Shown: piece after piece, positions 56,218 to 64,000 of the stretch | Numbering within the stretch: position 1 is the first letter of the stretch | Layout: each line of letters begins with the position of its first letter | Assembly: GCF_009649845.1 (NCBI RefSeq) | Contig: NZ_WJIE01000003.1 | Location: 744,001-808,000 of the forward strand | Reading direction: 5' to 3' | DNA from: Polyangium spumosum | Lineage (GTDB): Bacteria; Myxococcota_A; Polyangia; Polyangiales; Polyangiaceae | Length of the DNA stretch: 64,000 nucleotides | Translations under genes and position numbers: made by a program | The notes under the pieces: generated by a model | What the model saw: the letters and a program-made list of their open reading frames with translations, nothing else | What the model was told of the DNA's origin: nothing | Databases searched by the model: none

Positions 56218-57000
56218 ATGCGATCCATCAAGTTGCTCACCGATGCCGTCGGGCCCGCTTCGTGCGCCGTTGATCGATGGTACGTCTCCGATGGGGCGAC
56301 GGCGGTGGGACCTGTGGGCATCGAGCTCATCGCGCGTGGCCTCGAGGCGGGGAAGGTGCCGCTCGAGAGTTACGTCCGCCACGAGGCGTGGAAGGTGTGG
56401 CGGCCTTTGTCGGAGCTCGCGGTGGTCTCGGTCGACTCCGCGGCTCCCACGCCGCCCTATCATCCTCGCCCCGCGGAGACCATCCCGGGCAGCGTGATGG
56501 ACGACATCACCCTGCCGGGCCGGCCTGTGTTCCCGGACGAGGTGATGCCGCAGGACGTGCTCGCGGGCGCCGCGGATCTCGACGACGCGCTCCTCTTGCT
56601 CTTCAACGCGTCGGTCCTGCGCACGGGCGCGGACGCGGGGCTCGTGCACGTCGTGCGCCCCGGCGGCGCGGTCGTGCTCTACGCGCACGGCCCCTTCTCG
56701 CGGGACATGGTGGGAGAGCGCACGAGCCTCGTCGATCCGGTGCTCGCGGCGGCGGTGGAGGGCAACACGGTCGTGGCCGAGCCTGCGCCGGGCCCGGCGG
56801 GCCAGGCGCTCAAGGATCGGCTGCTCCACCTCGGCGTCGCGTGTGAAGCTGCGTGGATGGTGCCCGTGCTCGCCGGCGGCCGCCTCGTGGCGGCCATCGA
56901 GCTCGGCCGCAAGGCGCCGCGTGTGCGAGCGAGCGAGCTCGCCATCGTCGAGGCTCTCGTGGATGCCCTCGCGAACCGCGCCGATCACGACGCCTGGTAG
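56218..57000 (+). CDS. Protein with GYF-like and GAF-like domains
   Basis: A 260-residue protein from ATG 56218. The N-terminal 50 residues (DRWYVSDGATAVGPVGIELIARGLEAGKVPLESYVRHEAWKVWRPLSELAV) match the GYF_2 type domain ('WYV...G.. GP....L...L..G.....S.V....W..W.pl.el'), a peptide-binding unit. After a Pro-rich linker, residues about 110-255 look like a GAF domain (LDDALLLLFNASVLRTGADAGLVHVVRPGGAVVLYAHG...VPVLAGGRLVAAIELGRK). The pairing is a known myxobacterial signalling architecture; the ligand is unknown. A convincing TTGACA-N16-TAGATT promoter lies upstream, divergent from cobA-hemD. Confidence 0.83.
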   Translation: MRSIKLLTDAVGPASCAVDRWYVSDGATAVGPVGIELIARGLEAGKVPLESYVRHEAWKVWRPLSELAVVSVDSAAPTPPYHPRPAETIPGSVMDDITLPGRPVFPDEVMPQDVLAGAADLDDALLLLFNASVLRTGADAGLVHVVRPGGAVVLYAHGPFSRDMVGERTSLVDPVLAAAVEGNTVVAEPAPGPAGQALKDRLLHLGVACEAAWMVPVLAGGRLVAAIELGRKAPRVRASELAIVEALVDALANRADHDAW

Positions 57001-57018
57001 ACCGAAGGAAGCGACTTC

Positions 57019-57093
57019 TGGAGGTGAGGACGGGATTCGAACCCGCGTGTGACGGTTTTGCAAACCGTTGCCTAACCGCTTGGCTACCTCACC
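57019..57093 (-). tRNA. tRNA-Cys (anticodon GCA)
   Basis: A 75-base tRNA including an encoded CCA (57021-57019). The acceptor stem GGTGAGG pairs with CCTCACC, followed by discriminator T, the identity base of tRNA-Cys. The anticodon stem ACGGT/ACCGT encloses TTGCAAA, giving anticodon GCA. The D-loop has AGCGGTTAGGC and the T-arm GCGGG-TTCGAAT-CCCGT, one mismatch in the stem. It lies 18 bases after the GYF-GAF stop, on the opposite strand. Confidence 0.96.
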
Positions 57094-57228
57094 AGTCGAC
57101 GCTTGGGGCTGCGGGTCGCCTCACGGCGCCCTTCGCCCCAAACCCCAGCTTTGCAGGGCCGCGTTTTTGCACCATCCCGCGCCCTCTGTCAAGTACGATG
57201 ACCGTCGAGGACGAGCGTGAGGACGGGC

Positions 57229-58431
57229 ATGCGTGCGATCGTCGGATGGGTCTGGGCCGCTTGCCTCCTCCTGGCGCCTTCGTTTGCCCGCGGGCAGGGC
57301 ATCACGTCCACGCCCAAGCCCTCGCACCCCACGAGCCCGAAGGACCCGAGCGCGGCCCAGGACCCGGGCGCGGCCAGGGAGCCGAAGGACCCGAAGGCGC
57401 CGAAGGACCCGGCGCCGGCCAAGACGCCGATCAAGATCGAGCTCCACGGCGGCGCCTGGCTCTTCTACTACCACCCGTTCCAGCCTCCGGAGGAGAAAGA
57501 GTTCCTCCGGATGCACGTCGCGCACCTCAACTTCGACGGCTCGATCGGCGATTTCGGCATGTTCTTCAACGCGAGCGTGCGCGACACCCGCATGCGCGAG
57601 TTCTACGAAGGCCCGGCCTGGATCGAGGAGGGGTATTTTTATTACAAGCACCCCCAGGCCACGGTGAAACTCGGCAAATCGTACAGCCGCTTCGGCCTCT
57701 TCTGGGACAACTCCTTCCTCGGCAACATCCATTTCTACGACGGCATCAAGCTCGACCCGAACTACGGCGCCTCGGTCGAGGGCGCCCTGGGCAAGGAGAA
57801 GGGCTTCCGCCTCAACTATTACGGGCAATACTTCCTCGTCGACGGCCGGACGAACGGCTCCTTCCTCCGGCGCGACACGATCAGCATCCCTGACGCCCGC
57901 CGCAGGCACATCGTCGTCCTCCGCGCCGAGCCGGCGTATCACTGGAGCAAGGACACGTCCGTCACGCTGGGTGTGTCGGGGCAATACTTCCAGGCCGACA
58001 TCCCGGCGCCCGTCGGCAAAAAAGACGTCTATCGCGCCGCGGCCGATGTCTGGGTCAACGTCGGCCCCGTGAGCGCGTGGGCCGAGGTCTCACGTCAGCT
58101 CGGCCAGAGCGTCACGGAGTGGCCCGTGCCCCCCGTCCCTGCGACCGCCACGACGCCCGCCGTCCCCGGCCGCGCCTCGGCGCGCAACGACTACCTGCTC
58201 GTCGGCGGCGAGGTCCGCGTCTGGAAGCTCGTCGGCCGCTACAACCTGAGCGGCGTCTGGTACCGCGACCTCGGGATCCGCGAATTCATGCACCAGCCGG
58301 GCCTGGGCTACAACATGAACGACTACCTGCAGTTCCTCGTCGAGTACGGGCACTGGACGCAGCACGACGCCCTGGGCAACGGGAAATTCCTCGACCAGAG
58401 CGTCGCCACCACGATCCACGGATACTTCTAG
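57229..58431 (+). CDS. Porin-like outer-membrane beta-barrel protein
   Basis: A 400-residue exported protein starting at ATG 57229 behind GAGG. The signal peptide is RAIVGWVWAACLLLAPSFARGQG. A low-complexity linker of repeated Lys-Asp-Pro and Ala-Pro units covers about residues 30-68. The rest is a beta-rich domain with many Tyr/Phe/Trp girdle residues (IELHGGAWLFYYHPFQ, MHVAHLNFDGSIGDFGMFFNASVRD, GYFYYKHPQATVKLGKSYSRFGLFWDNSF), ending HGYF with a C-terminal Phe typical of outer-membrane proteins. It resembles phosphate-selective or OprB-like porins, but the family is not certain. Confidence 0.78.
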   Translation: MRAIVGWVWAACLLLAPSFARGQGITSTPKPSHPTSPKDPSAAQDPGAAREPKDPKAPKDPAPAKTPIKIELHGGAWLFYYHPFQPPEEKEFLRMHVAHLNFDGSIGDFGMFFNASVRDTRMREFYEGPAWIEEGYFYYKHPQATVKLGKSYSRFGLFWDNSFLGNIHFYDGIKLDPNYGASVEGALGKEKGFRLNYYGQYFLVDGRTNGSFLRRDTISIPDARRRHIVVLRAEPAYHWSKDTSVTLGVSGQYFQADIPAPVGKKDVYRAAADVWVNVGPVSAWAEVSRQLGQSVTEWPVPPVPATATTPAVPGRASARNDYLLVGGEVRVWKLVGRYNLSGVWYRDLGIREFMHQPGLGYNMNDYLQFLVEYGHWTQHDALGNGKFLDQSVATTIHGYF

Positions 58432-58526
58432 CCTCACCCCAACCCCTCTCCACTCCGTGGAGAGGGGCTCAGAGGCGCTTCTTCTCCCCCTCTCCACGGA
58501 GTGGAGAGGGGGTTGGGGGGTGAGGC
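58431..58526. repeat. REP-like inverted repeat, hairpin arms of about 38-43 bases
   Basis: The left part (58431-58468) and right part (58484-58526) are near-complements (GCCTCACC..., CCACTCCGTGG cores). Each arm is itself a hairpin (CTCTCCAC-TCC-GTGGAGAG). It follows immediately on the porin-like stop and ends before the convergent lipoprotein gene, so it can act as a bidirectional terminator. The C4/G4-rich unit resembles dispersed REP-like repeats of several GC-rich phyla. Confidence 0.8.
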
Positions 58527-58527
58527 C

Positions 58528-59730
58528 TCACTTCACGCAGGCGCCGCTGCTGCCGCAGGCAAAATCGTCGCAATCGACGAACGGGTTCCCGTCGTTGCTC
58601 ACGCCGTCGCTGCAATCCGCGAACGAGAGCTCGTGCCCGCAGACGGTGATGCTCGCCTTGCGGCTGCAGGAGTTGTCCGCGCAATCGACGAACGTGTTGC
58701 CGTTGTTGTCGAGGTTGTCCGAGCACTCCGCGTCGTTCGCCTCGGGGCAGATCGTCACGTCGGGGCTCAGCGAGCAGCCGAAATCCGCGCAATCGATGAA
58801 GTTGTTGCTGTCGTCGGTCGCGCCGTTCGAACACTCCGCGTTCGCCAGCGCCGTCCACTGGTCCGGCGGAGGCATCGGGTTCGCCGGCACGTTGGCGTTG
58901 CACACGACGATGCCCTCGCGCTGACAGCCGGGGTCCTCGCAGTCGGCGAAGCCGTCCTTGTCGTCGTCGAGGCCATTGCCGCAGAAGGCGTTCGAGTCCT
59001 CCCGGACGAGGTTCTTGCACGCCGTCACGTCGGGGTTCACCAGGCAGGCGTTGTCCGCGCAATCGATGAAGTTGTTGCCGTCCTCGTTTTGCCCGTTCGT
59101 GCACGCGTCGTTCGCGAGCGCCTCGAACTCCGAGGCCATCGGCATCGGGTTCGCGGGCTGATCGCCGTCACAGACGATGATGCCCTCGGCCTGGCAATCG
59201 GTGTCCATGCAGTCGACGAACGTGTCGCCGTCGTTGTCCATCCCGTCGGAGCAGCGCCCGTTCGACCACTCGCGCTTGCAGAAGGCGAGCTCCTTGCACG
59301 CCGTCTCCTCGCAGTCGGCCTTGCCGTTCATGTCGTTGTCGAGCCCGTCGGAGCAGAGCGGGTTCGACTTCTCCTGGATCTTCACGCAGGGCGCGACCTG
59401 ATCGCAGTTGAAATCGTTGCAGTCCTTGAAGCCGTCGCAATCGTTGTCGAAGCCGTCGCTGCACGCCTCGGTCGTGTTCTCGTCGCCCGTCGGCGTGCAC
59501 ATCGAGCCGCTCGACGACGAGCCGCCCGCCGCGCCCGTGCTCGACGTCGTCATCCCGCCCGCGCCCATGCCGCCCGACGCGCCCGCGCCGCCGCCGCCCG
59601 ACGCGCCCGCGCCGCCTTCCCCGCCTTCTCCGCCCGCGCCCATCGGGGTCGTCCCCGTCGCGCGACATGCCCCGAGCCCGAGACCCATCAAACCCGAAAG
59701 AACCAAGAATACGTACGTCTTCGACTTCAT
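58528..59730 (-). CDS. Lipoprotein with Asp/Asn/Cys-rich repeats
   Basis: A 400-residue protein from ATG 59730 (GAGGAG upstream). The signal peptide ends in the lipobox GLGAC. A Gly/Ala/Ser-rich spacer (about 25-75) follows, then about nine repeats of the form C-S/N-D/N-G-x-D-N/D-D-x-D/N-G-x-x-D-C-x-D-x-x-C (for example CSDGFDNDCDGFKDCNDFNC). The Asp/Asn pattern looks like calcium-binding loops, akin to the MopE-type putative metal-binding motif of myxobacterial surface proteins. It may be a stabilising or adhesive surface protein; no enzyme is seen. Confidence 0.88.
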   Translation of the reverse strand: MKSKTYVFLVLSGLMGLGLGACRATGTTPMGAGGEGGEGGAGASGGGGAGASGGMGAGGMTTSSTGAAGGSSSSGSMCTPTGDENTTEACSDGFDNDCDGFKDCNDFNCDQVAPCVKIQEKSNPLCSDGLDNDMNGKADCEETACKELAFCKREWSNGRCSDGMDNDGDTFVDCMDTDCQAEGIIVCDGDQPANPMPMASEFEALANDACTNGQNEDGNNFIDCADNACLVNPDVTACKNLVREDSNAFCGNGLDDDKDGFADCEDPGCQREGIVVCNANVPANPMPPPDQWTALANAECSNGATDDSNNFIDCADFGCSLSPDVTICPEANDAECSDNLDNNGNTFVDCADNSCSRKASITVCGHELSFADCSDGVSNDGNPFVDCDDFACGSSGACVK

Positions 59731-59751
59731 GACCCTACTCCTCGCCAAGCT

Positions 59752-61137
59752 CTATCCTTCATCCTCGGCCTCGGCCTTGTCGCCGCGCAGCCCGAGCGCC
59801 TTGCATTTCTTGTACAAATGGCTCCGCTCGAGCCCGAGTCCACGCGCCGTCGACGCCATCGCCCCGCCGTGATGCGCGAGCGCCTCCTCCAGAATGCGCC
59901 GCTCGGCCTCCTCCGCGAGCACCCGGAACGGCGTGCCGGGACGAAAGAGCCCCGTCGGCGTCCCGGCCGACGCGCTCCCCAGACAAACCCGCACGTCCTC
60001 CGCGTCGATCTTCGCGTCCGGCGTCAGGATCACGAGCCGCTCGATCAGATTGCGCAGCTCGCGCACGTTGCCGGGGAAGCCGTAACTCGTGAGCAGCTCG
60101 ATCGCGCCGTCCGTGAGGACCATCCCGGGCCTGTCGTTCGCGACCATCGCGAGGCCCAGGAAATGCCGCGCGAGCACGGGCACGTCCTCGCGGCGCGCAC
60201 GCAGCGGCGGGAGCGCGAGCGGCACGACGTTCAGCCGATCGTAGAGGTCCGCGCGGAACTCGCCCTTCTGACAGGCCGCCTCGAGGTCGCGGTTCGTCGC
60301 GGCCACCACGCGCACGTCCACCTTGATCGTCTCGTGCCCGCCGACGCGCTCGATCTCGCGCTCCTGCAGCACGCGCAAGAGCTTCGCCTGCATCGGCATC
60401 GGCATGTCGCCGACCTCGTCGAGGAAAAGCGTGCCGCCGCTCGCGCGCTCGAACTTGCCGCGCCGCTGCTTCGTCGCGCCCGTGAACGCGCCGGCCTCGT
60501 GGCCGAACATCTCGCTCTCGATGAGCTCGCTCGGGACGGCGGCGCAGTTCATCTTCTCGAGCGGCCCCTTCACGCGTTTGCCGGCGAGGTGGATCGCGCG
60601 CGCCACGAGCTCCTTGCCCGTCCCGCGCTCGCCGGTCACGAGCACCGTCGCGCTCGCCTTCGCGGCGCGGGCGATCTGCTCGCGCAGCGCCACCATGGAC
60701 CGGCTCTCGCCGATGAGCTCCCCGAGCTGCCCGGCCTGCGCGCGCAGCGCCTTCGCCTCGGCCTCGGCCCGCACGAGGCGCAGCGTGTTGTCGAGGACGA
60801 GCAGGAGCCGATCGGTGGAGAGGGGTTTTTCCAGGAAGTCGAGCGCGCCGAGGCGCGTCGCGCGGACGGCCGCGTCGATCGACGCGTGCCCGCTCATCAT
60901 GACGATGGGCAGGTCCGATCCGCCGACGCGGACCTTTTCCAGGAGCGAGACGCCGTCGCCGTCGGGCAAGGCGACGTCGAAGAGCGCGATGTCGTAGCTC
61001 TTTTTGGCGAGCTTCTCCTCGGCGACGCGGACGCCGCCGGCGACATCCACGGTGTATCCCTCGAGGGAGAGGGCCTTCTGGAGCGTGGTGAGGATGGAGG
61101 GCTCGTCATCCAGGACGAGCACGTGACCGCGCGGCAT
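59752..61137 (-). CDS. NtrC-family sigma-54-dependent response regulator
   Basis: A 461-residue enhancer-binding activator. The N-terminal receiver has Asp10/Asp11, phospho-acceptor Asp54 (LFDVALPDGDG) and Lys104 (EKPLS). The AAA+ domain has Walker A GERGTGKE (169-176), the sigma-54-contacting loop GAFTGA (216-221), LFLDEVGDMP (Walker B) and the arginine-finger region. The C-terminal Fis-type HTH reads AMASTARGLGLERSHLYKKCKALGL. It would act with RpoN (encoded at 35598) at -24/-12 promoters. No histidine kinase is adjacent; it is an orphan regulator here. It is divergent from the DUF4388 gene. Confidence 0.95.
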   Translation of the reverse strand: MPRGHVLVLDDEPSILTTLQKALSLEGYTVDVAGGVRVAEEKLAKKSYDIALFDVALPDGDGVSLLEKVRVGGSDLPIVMMSGHASIDAAVRATRLGALDFLEKPLSTDRLLLVLDNTLRLVRAEAEAKALRAQAGQLGELIGESRSMVALREQIARAAKASATVLVTGERGTGKELVARAIHLAGKRVKGPLEKMNCAAVPSELIESEMFGHEAGAFTGATKQRRGKFERASGGTLFLDEVGDMPMPMQAKLLRVLQEREIERVGGHETIKVDVRVVAATNRDLEAACQKGEFRADLYDRLNVVPLALPPLRARREDVPVLARHFLGLAMVANDRPGMVLTDGAIELLTSYGFPGNVRELRNLIERLVILTPDAKIDAEDVRVCLGSASAGTPTGLFRPGTPFRVLAEEAERRILEEALAHHGGAMASTARGLGLERSHLYKKCKALGLRGDKAEAEDEG

Positions 61138-61282
61138 TGGGAGACCCTAGCATCCGTCCGGCCGAGGGGGGACGGCGGCAGCCACGTTGAGAAATCCCAC
61201 CCGCTCCGGATCTTCCCCCACACCACGAGCCCCGGGCAAACGGTGTACGAAGTGTTCGCGCTTCGTGATACGTTCGAGCCCC

Positions 61283-62797
61283 ATGCCTTCCGAGATCCTT
61301 CCGACCGCAGAAGGCGATCTCGGGCGAACGCCCTTCGCACACCTGCTCGTCTACGTGCTCGACAGGGAGCTCACGGGCGCTCTTTTTCTTCGCGAGGCCT
61401 CGGGGGTCACGCACGCGGTCCGCCTCGAAGCGGGCGCGCCGGTGAAGGTGCGTCCGGGGGATGGGCACGCGCTGCTCGGGCAGATGCTCGTCGAGGCGGG
61501 CGCGATCGACGAGGCCACGCTCGAAGGCGCGCTCTCGATGCACGGGCTGCTCGGCGACGCGCTCCTGCTCGCGGGCTGCGTCGAGCGCGAGCTGCTCGAG
61601 CAGACCGCGGCGCGCCAGTTCGCGACGCGGCTGATCCGCCTCTTCAGCCTGCCGCCCGACACCACGTACAGCTACTTCGACGGCCGGACCGACCTCGTCG
61701 ACGACGCGGCGCCCGCGGCGACGATGCACCCGCTCGCGGTCCTCTGGGCCGGCGTGCGCGCGCACGCGACGGCCTCGTCGATGATGGCGGCGACGCTCGA
61801 GCGCGTGCGCGACGTCCCCCTCCGCATCCACCCGGCGGCCGCGATCGAGAGGTTCGCCCCTGCGCCCGAGGAGCGCGAGATCCTCGACCGGATCCGCGCG
61901 AGCGAGCTCTCGCTCGCCGAGCTGCTCGCCGCGGAGATCGCCGCCGAGGAGACGCTCGCGTGGATGGTCTACGCGCTCGTGATCACGCGTAGCCTCGATC
62001 TCGGCCTCGGCACGACGCCGCTTTGCGCCGAGCCCCCGGCCGAGCCTCCGCCGGCCGCGGCGCGCCCCGTGACGCTCGCGCGGATCCGCCTGCGCGCGGC
62101 CTCGCATCGTATGGGCGCGGCGGCGCCGGATCTCGCGGGGGACGGTGAACGAACGCGGGCGCAGCCGCGGCCACGCAAGCGGGGTCGCCCGAGCGCGTTC
62201 ACGCTCGCCGCGCGCCGCATCGAGACACCTCGGCCGATGGAGGCCGCGAGCGAGCCGCCGCCGTCGGCGGTCGTCGAGACGGACCCTTCGCCGCCGAACG
62301 TCCCCCGGCCCGCGGAGCCGCAGCCTCTCGACACGGCCTCCTCGGAGAGCGACAAGGCGCCCGCGGTCCCGATGCCGCCCGAGGGGCAACCGGACGCCGC
62401 GCGGCCTGCGCACGCGCTTTATTGCCTCGCGACGGCGCGGCTCGGCGAGCGTGACCTCGTGGGCGCGCTCGCGGCTTGCCAGCTCGCGCGTGAGGTCGAT
62501 CCCACGCAGCCCGACTATGCGGCGCTCGCCGTGTGGATCCGCTCGCTGCTCGGCGGCGCGGATCTACGCGCCCGGGTGGCGGAGCTCGACGCGCTGCTCG
62601 AGGCGCGCGACGACCACGCGCAGGCCTTGTTCTACCGAGGTTACCTGCGCCGCCGGGTCGGCGACGAGCAAGGCGCGGTGCAGGACCTCCGGCGCGTGCT
62701 CGACCTCGACCCGGGCCACCAGGACGCGGCGCGGGAGCTACATCGGATCGCCCTCGGCAAGCCGGCGAAGAGGCCAAGCGGGCTTTACCGCAGTTAG
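61283..62797 (+). CDS. DUF4388 (PATAN)-like protein with C-terminal TPR repeats
   Basis: A 504-residue protein from ATG 61283. Residues about 5-190 match a DUF4388/PATAN-like signalling domain (GDLGRTPFAHLLVYVLDRELTGALFLREASGVTHAVRLEAGAPVKVRPGD...GQMLVEAGAIDEATLEGAL), common in myxobacteria and linked to two-component outputs. A disordered Pro/Ala/Arg linker (about 260-370) follows. The C-terminal 130 residues are TPR-like (LYCLATARLGERDLVGALAACQLAREVDPTQPDYAALAVWIRSLLG...AQALFYRGYLRRRVGDEQGAVQDLRRVLDLDPGHQDAARELHRIALG). It is divergent from the NtrC-type regulator, 145 bases apart, and precedes the 41-bp repeat array. Confidence 0.88.
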   Translation: MPSEILPTAEGDLGRTPFAHLLVYVLDRELTGALFLREASGVTHAVRLEAGAPVKVRPGDGHALLGQMLVEAGAIDEATLEGALSMHGLLGDALLLAGCVERELLEQTAARQFATRLIRLFSLPPDTTYSYFDGRTDLVDDAAPAATMHPLAVLWAGVRAHATASSMMAATLERVRDVPLRIHPAAAIERFAPAPEEREILDRIRASELSLAELLAAEIAAEETLAWMVYALVITRSLDLGLGTTPLCAEPPAEPPPAAARPVTLARIRLRAASHRMGAAAPDLAGDGERTRAQPRPRKRGRPSAFTLAARRIETPRPMEAASEPPPSAVVETDPSPPNVPRPAEPQPLDTASSESDKAPAVPMPPEGQPDAARPAHALYCLATARLGERDLVGALAACQLAREVDPTQPDYAALAVWIRSLLGGADLRARVAELDALLEARDDHAQALFYRGYLRRRVGDEQGAVQDLRRVLDLDPGHQDAARELHRIALGKPAKRPSGLYRS

Positions 62798-62836
62798 CCG
62801 GCGCGTCACGTCGAACGTATGGGGGTGCACCGCAGA

Positions 62837-63041
62837 GCCGTCTGTCAAACGACGGACGTGTTCGCGGTGAGCGCGAAGCCTTCTGTCAAACGACGGACGT
62901 GTTCGCGGTGCGCCCGAACACGTCCGTCAAACGACGGACGTGATCGCGCCTACCCCGAAGCCGTCCGTCAGATGACGGACGCGTTCGCGGCGCCCCCGAA
63001 GCCGTCCGTCGTTCGACGGACGGGCCAGCGGCGGCCACGAA
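62837..63041. repeat. Five tandem 41-bp units each holding a palindrome (CGTCCGTC-N4-GACGGACG core)
   Basis: Units run 62837-62877, 62878-62918, 62919-62959, 62960-63000 and 63001-63041, all exactly 41 bases. Each holds a palindrome with arms GTCCGTC/GACGGAC (TCTGTC in the first two) around a four-base loop AAAC, AAAC, AAAC, AGAT or GTTC. The first four also share a TTCGCGG-like block (ATCGCGC in unit 3). Spacing of 41 bases is close to four helical turns. The period is not a multiple of three, so the array is not coding. It lies between two convergent genes. Confidence 0.9.
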
Positions 63042-63080
63042 GGCGTTTCCCACGCTCCTTGGCGCTTGCGGCGCGTCAGG

Positions 63081-64000
63081 TCACGGGGAGAGGCGGACGC
63101 CGAAGAGATCGGCGCCGCCGGTGCTCGTCCTGGTGTCGACCGGAGCGCCGACGACGAGCTGGTCGTAGAACCCGCCTCCCACGACGGCATTTCCCTTCGC
63201 GTCGACCGCCAGGCCCCAGCCGAACTGGTTGCCCTGTCCGCCGAGCGCCTTGACCCAGATCGGGGCCAGATCCTCGCCGGCGAGCTTGATGACCAGGGCG
63301 TCGACCCCGTTCGGGTTGGGGATCGCCTGGCCATCCACATCGAGCGCGCCTCCGGTGTAACGCCCCGTCAGAATGATGTCGCCCGCGCCGTCGGCGACGG
63401 CGCCGATGCCGCGCGTCTCCGTATTCATGCTGCCGATACGCTTGACATGGATCGCGGCGCCATTGGTCGCGTCGAGCACGGCGAGATACGTGTCGGTGCT
63501 GCCGATCGAATTGACCGGGCCCGATCCCAGATCGACGGCGTCCACGAAGCGCCCCGTGACGAGGACCTCCCCGTTCGGCGCGACGGACACGTGGTTGGCG
63601 TTCTGGCTGTTGGGCGAGGCGACATACTTGCTCCAGATGTGCGCGCCGGTGTCCTTGTCGTACATGGCGACGATACCATCCTGGCTCGAGCTGTAGGAGG
63701 GGCTCGACGAGCCCCCGAGATCCACGGCTTCGCTCGTCTGGCCCACGATCACCGGGTGGCCCTGCAGCGTGACCGCGACGCTCCAGGCCCGCTGATCCCC
63801 ACCTTCGATGAAGACGCGGTCCCATCGATGCGTGCCATTCGCGGTGAAACTCACCAGGTACATCTCGTCGTTGTTCTCGGGATCGAACGTATCGCCGCCG
63901 AAGCTGAAGGCATCGTTACGGATGTAACCCGTGACGAAGAGGTTGCCCTGCTCGTCGAGCGCCACGCCCTGCGCCGTCTGCACGTTCGTCGTGCCGTACC
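63081..64000 (-). CDS. Beta-propeller (SBBP-type) repeat protein, C-terminal part (5' end outside window)
   Basis: The visible 306 residues run to the window edge, where the frame stays open (YGTTNVQTAQGVALDEQGNLFVTGY), so the start lies beyond 64000. The sequence is built of repeats such as VALDEQGNLFVTGYIRNDAFSFG, VSVAPNGEVLVTGRFVDAVDLG, GAVADGAGDIILTGRYTGG and LAVDAKGNAVVGGGFYDQL: 'DxxGNxxVTGxFxxxxDxG' propeller blades. The stop is at 63081, just after the palindromic array. Such proteins are usually extracellular in this group; a signal peptide would be upstream of the window. Confidence 0.88.
   Translation of the reverse strand, partial: YGTTNVQTAQGVALDEQGNLFVTGYIRNDAFSFGGDTFDPENNDEMYLVSFTANGTHRWDRVFIEGGDQRAWSVAVTLQGHPVIVGQTSEAVDLGGSSSPSYSSSQDGIVAMYDKDTGAHIWSKYVASPNSQNANHVSVAPNGEVLVTGRFVDAVDLGSGPVNSIGSTDTYLAVLDATNGAAIHVKRIGSMNTETRGIGAVADGAGDIILTGRYTGGALDVDGQAIPNPNGVDALVIKLAGEDLAPIWVKALGGQGNQFGWGLAVDAKGNAVVGGGFYDQLVVGAPVDTRTSTGGADLFGVRLSP

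Noticed and set aside
62837-63041. CRISPR array
   Set aside because: Units are tandem and nearly identical over their full 41 bases; the parts between palindromes are not unique spacers and are far too short. No cas genes are near.

Overview
The window is GC-rich chromosomal DNA that looks like a large-genome myxobacterium (Myxococcota, probably Polyangiales). The inference rests on Ser/Thr kinases including a kinase-ATPase-TPR protein, DUF4388/PATAN-type regulators, many predicted lipoproteins with Cys-rich or Asp/Asn-rich repeats, RpoN with an NtrC-type activator, and very strong third-position G/C bias. Most genes are housekeeping. I see no prophage, insertion sequence, rRNA operon or CRISPR array.

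Layout. 1-4063: the 3' end of a Ser/Thr kinase gene, a class A penicillin-binding protein and a TsaC/YciO protein. 4164-8947 (minus): a partial ATP synthase operon, b'-b-delta-alpha-gamma; the a, c, beta and epsilon genes are not in the window. 9288-11957 (minus): a PIN toxin/Phd-like antitoxin pair, an unknown gene and miaE. 12022-15376: a beta-barrel protein, an 850-base region that is the best candidate for oriC, then dnaA. 15377-21900 (minus): a kinase-AAA-TPR giant, dnaK and grpE. 22005-27093 (plus): argD-argF-pseudo-P-type ATPase-fur. 27152-31666: an unknown lipoprotein, hrcA, an RluA-type pseudouridine synthase and a receiver protein. 31816-38607: valS, an unknown gene, rpoN, a Crp/Fnr regulator and a lone receiver. 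39068-46926: two lipoproteins, tRNA-Leu(UAG), secA and an overlapping methyltransferase-fold/coiled-coil gene. 46967-57093: a DUF3857/transglutaminase-like lipoprotein, a second Crp/Fnr regulator, folB, a PHP-type lipoprotein, a LysR regulator, a CobA-HemD fusion, a GYF-GAF-like protein and tRNA-Cys(GCA). 57229-64000: a porin-like protein, a REP-like hairpin, a repeat lipoprotein, an NtrC-type regulator, a DUF4388-TPR protein, a five-unit 41-bp tandem palindromic array and the 3' end of a beta-propeller gene.

How parts relate. grpE-dnaK and hrcA form a heat-shock theme, but no CIRCE operator is visible. RpoN and the GAFTGA-bearing activator belong to one sigma-54 network. argD and argF are translationally coupled and run on into a metal-pump-like pseudoenzyme and Fur. 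Several genes have promoters that leave almost no 5' leader (grpE, the second Crp gene, the LysR gene).

Most worth a second look: the 41-bp array at 62837-63041; the near-identical 18-bp palindromes at 3442 and 18383 that flank dnaA; the catalytically stripped P-type ATPase; the modified ATP synthase alpha and b subunits; and the perfect palindromes at the two Crp/Fnr genes. Starts were chosen by reading RBSs, homology starts and promoters by eye; no database search was run.
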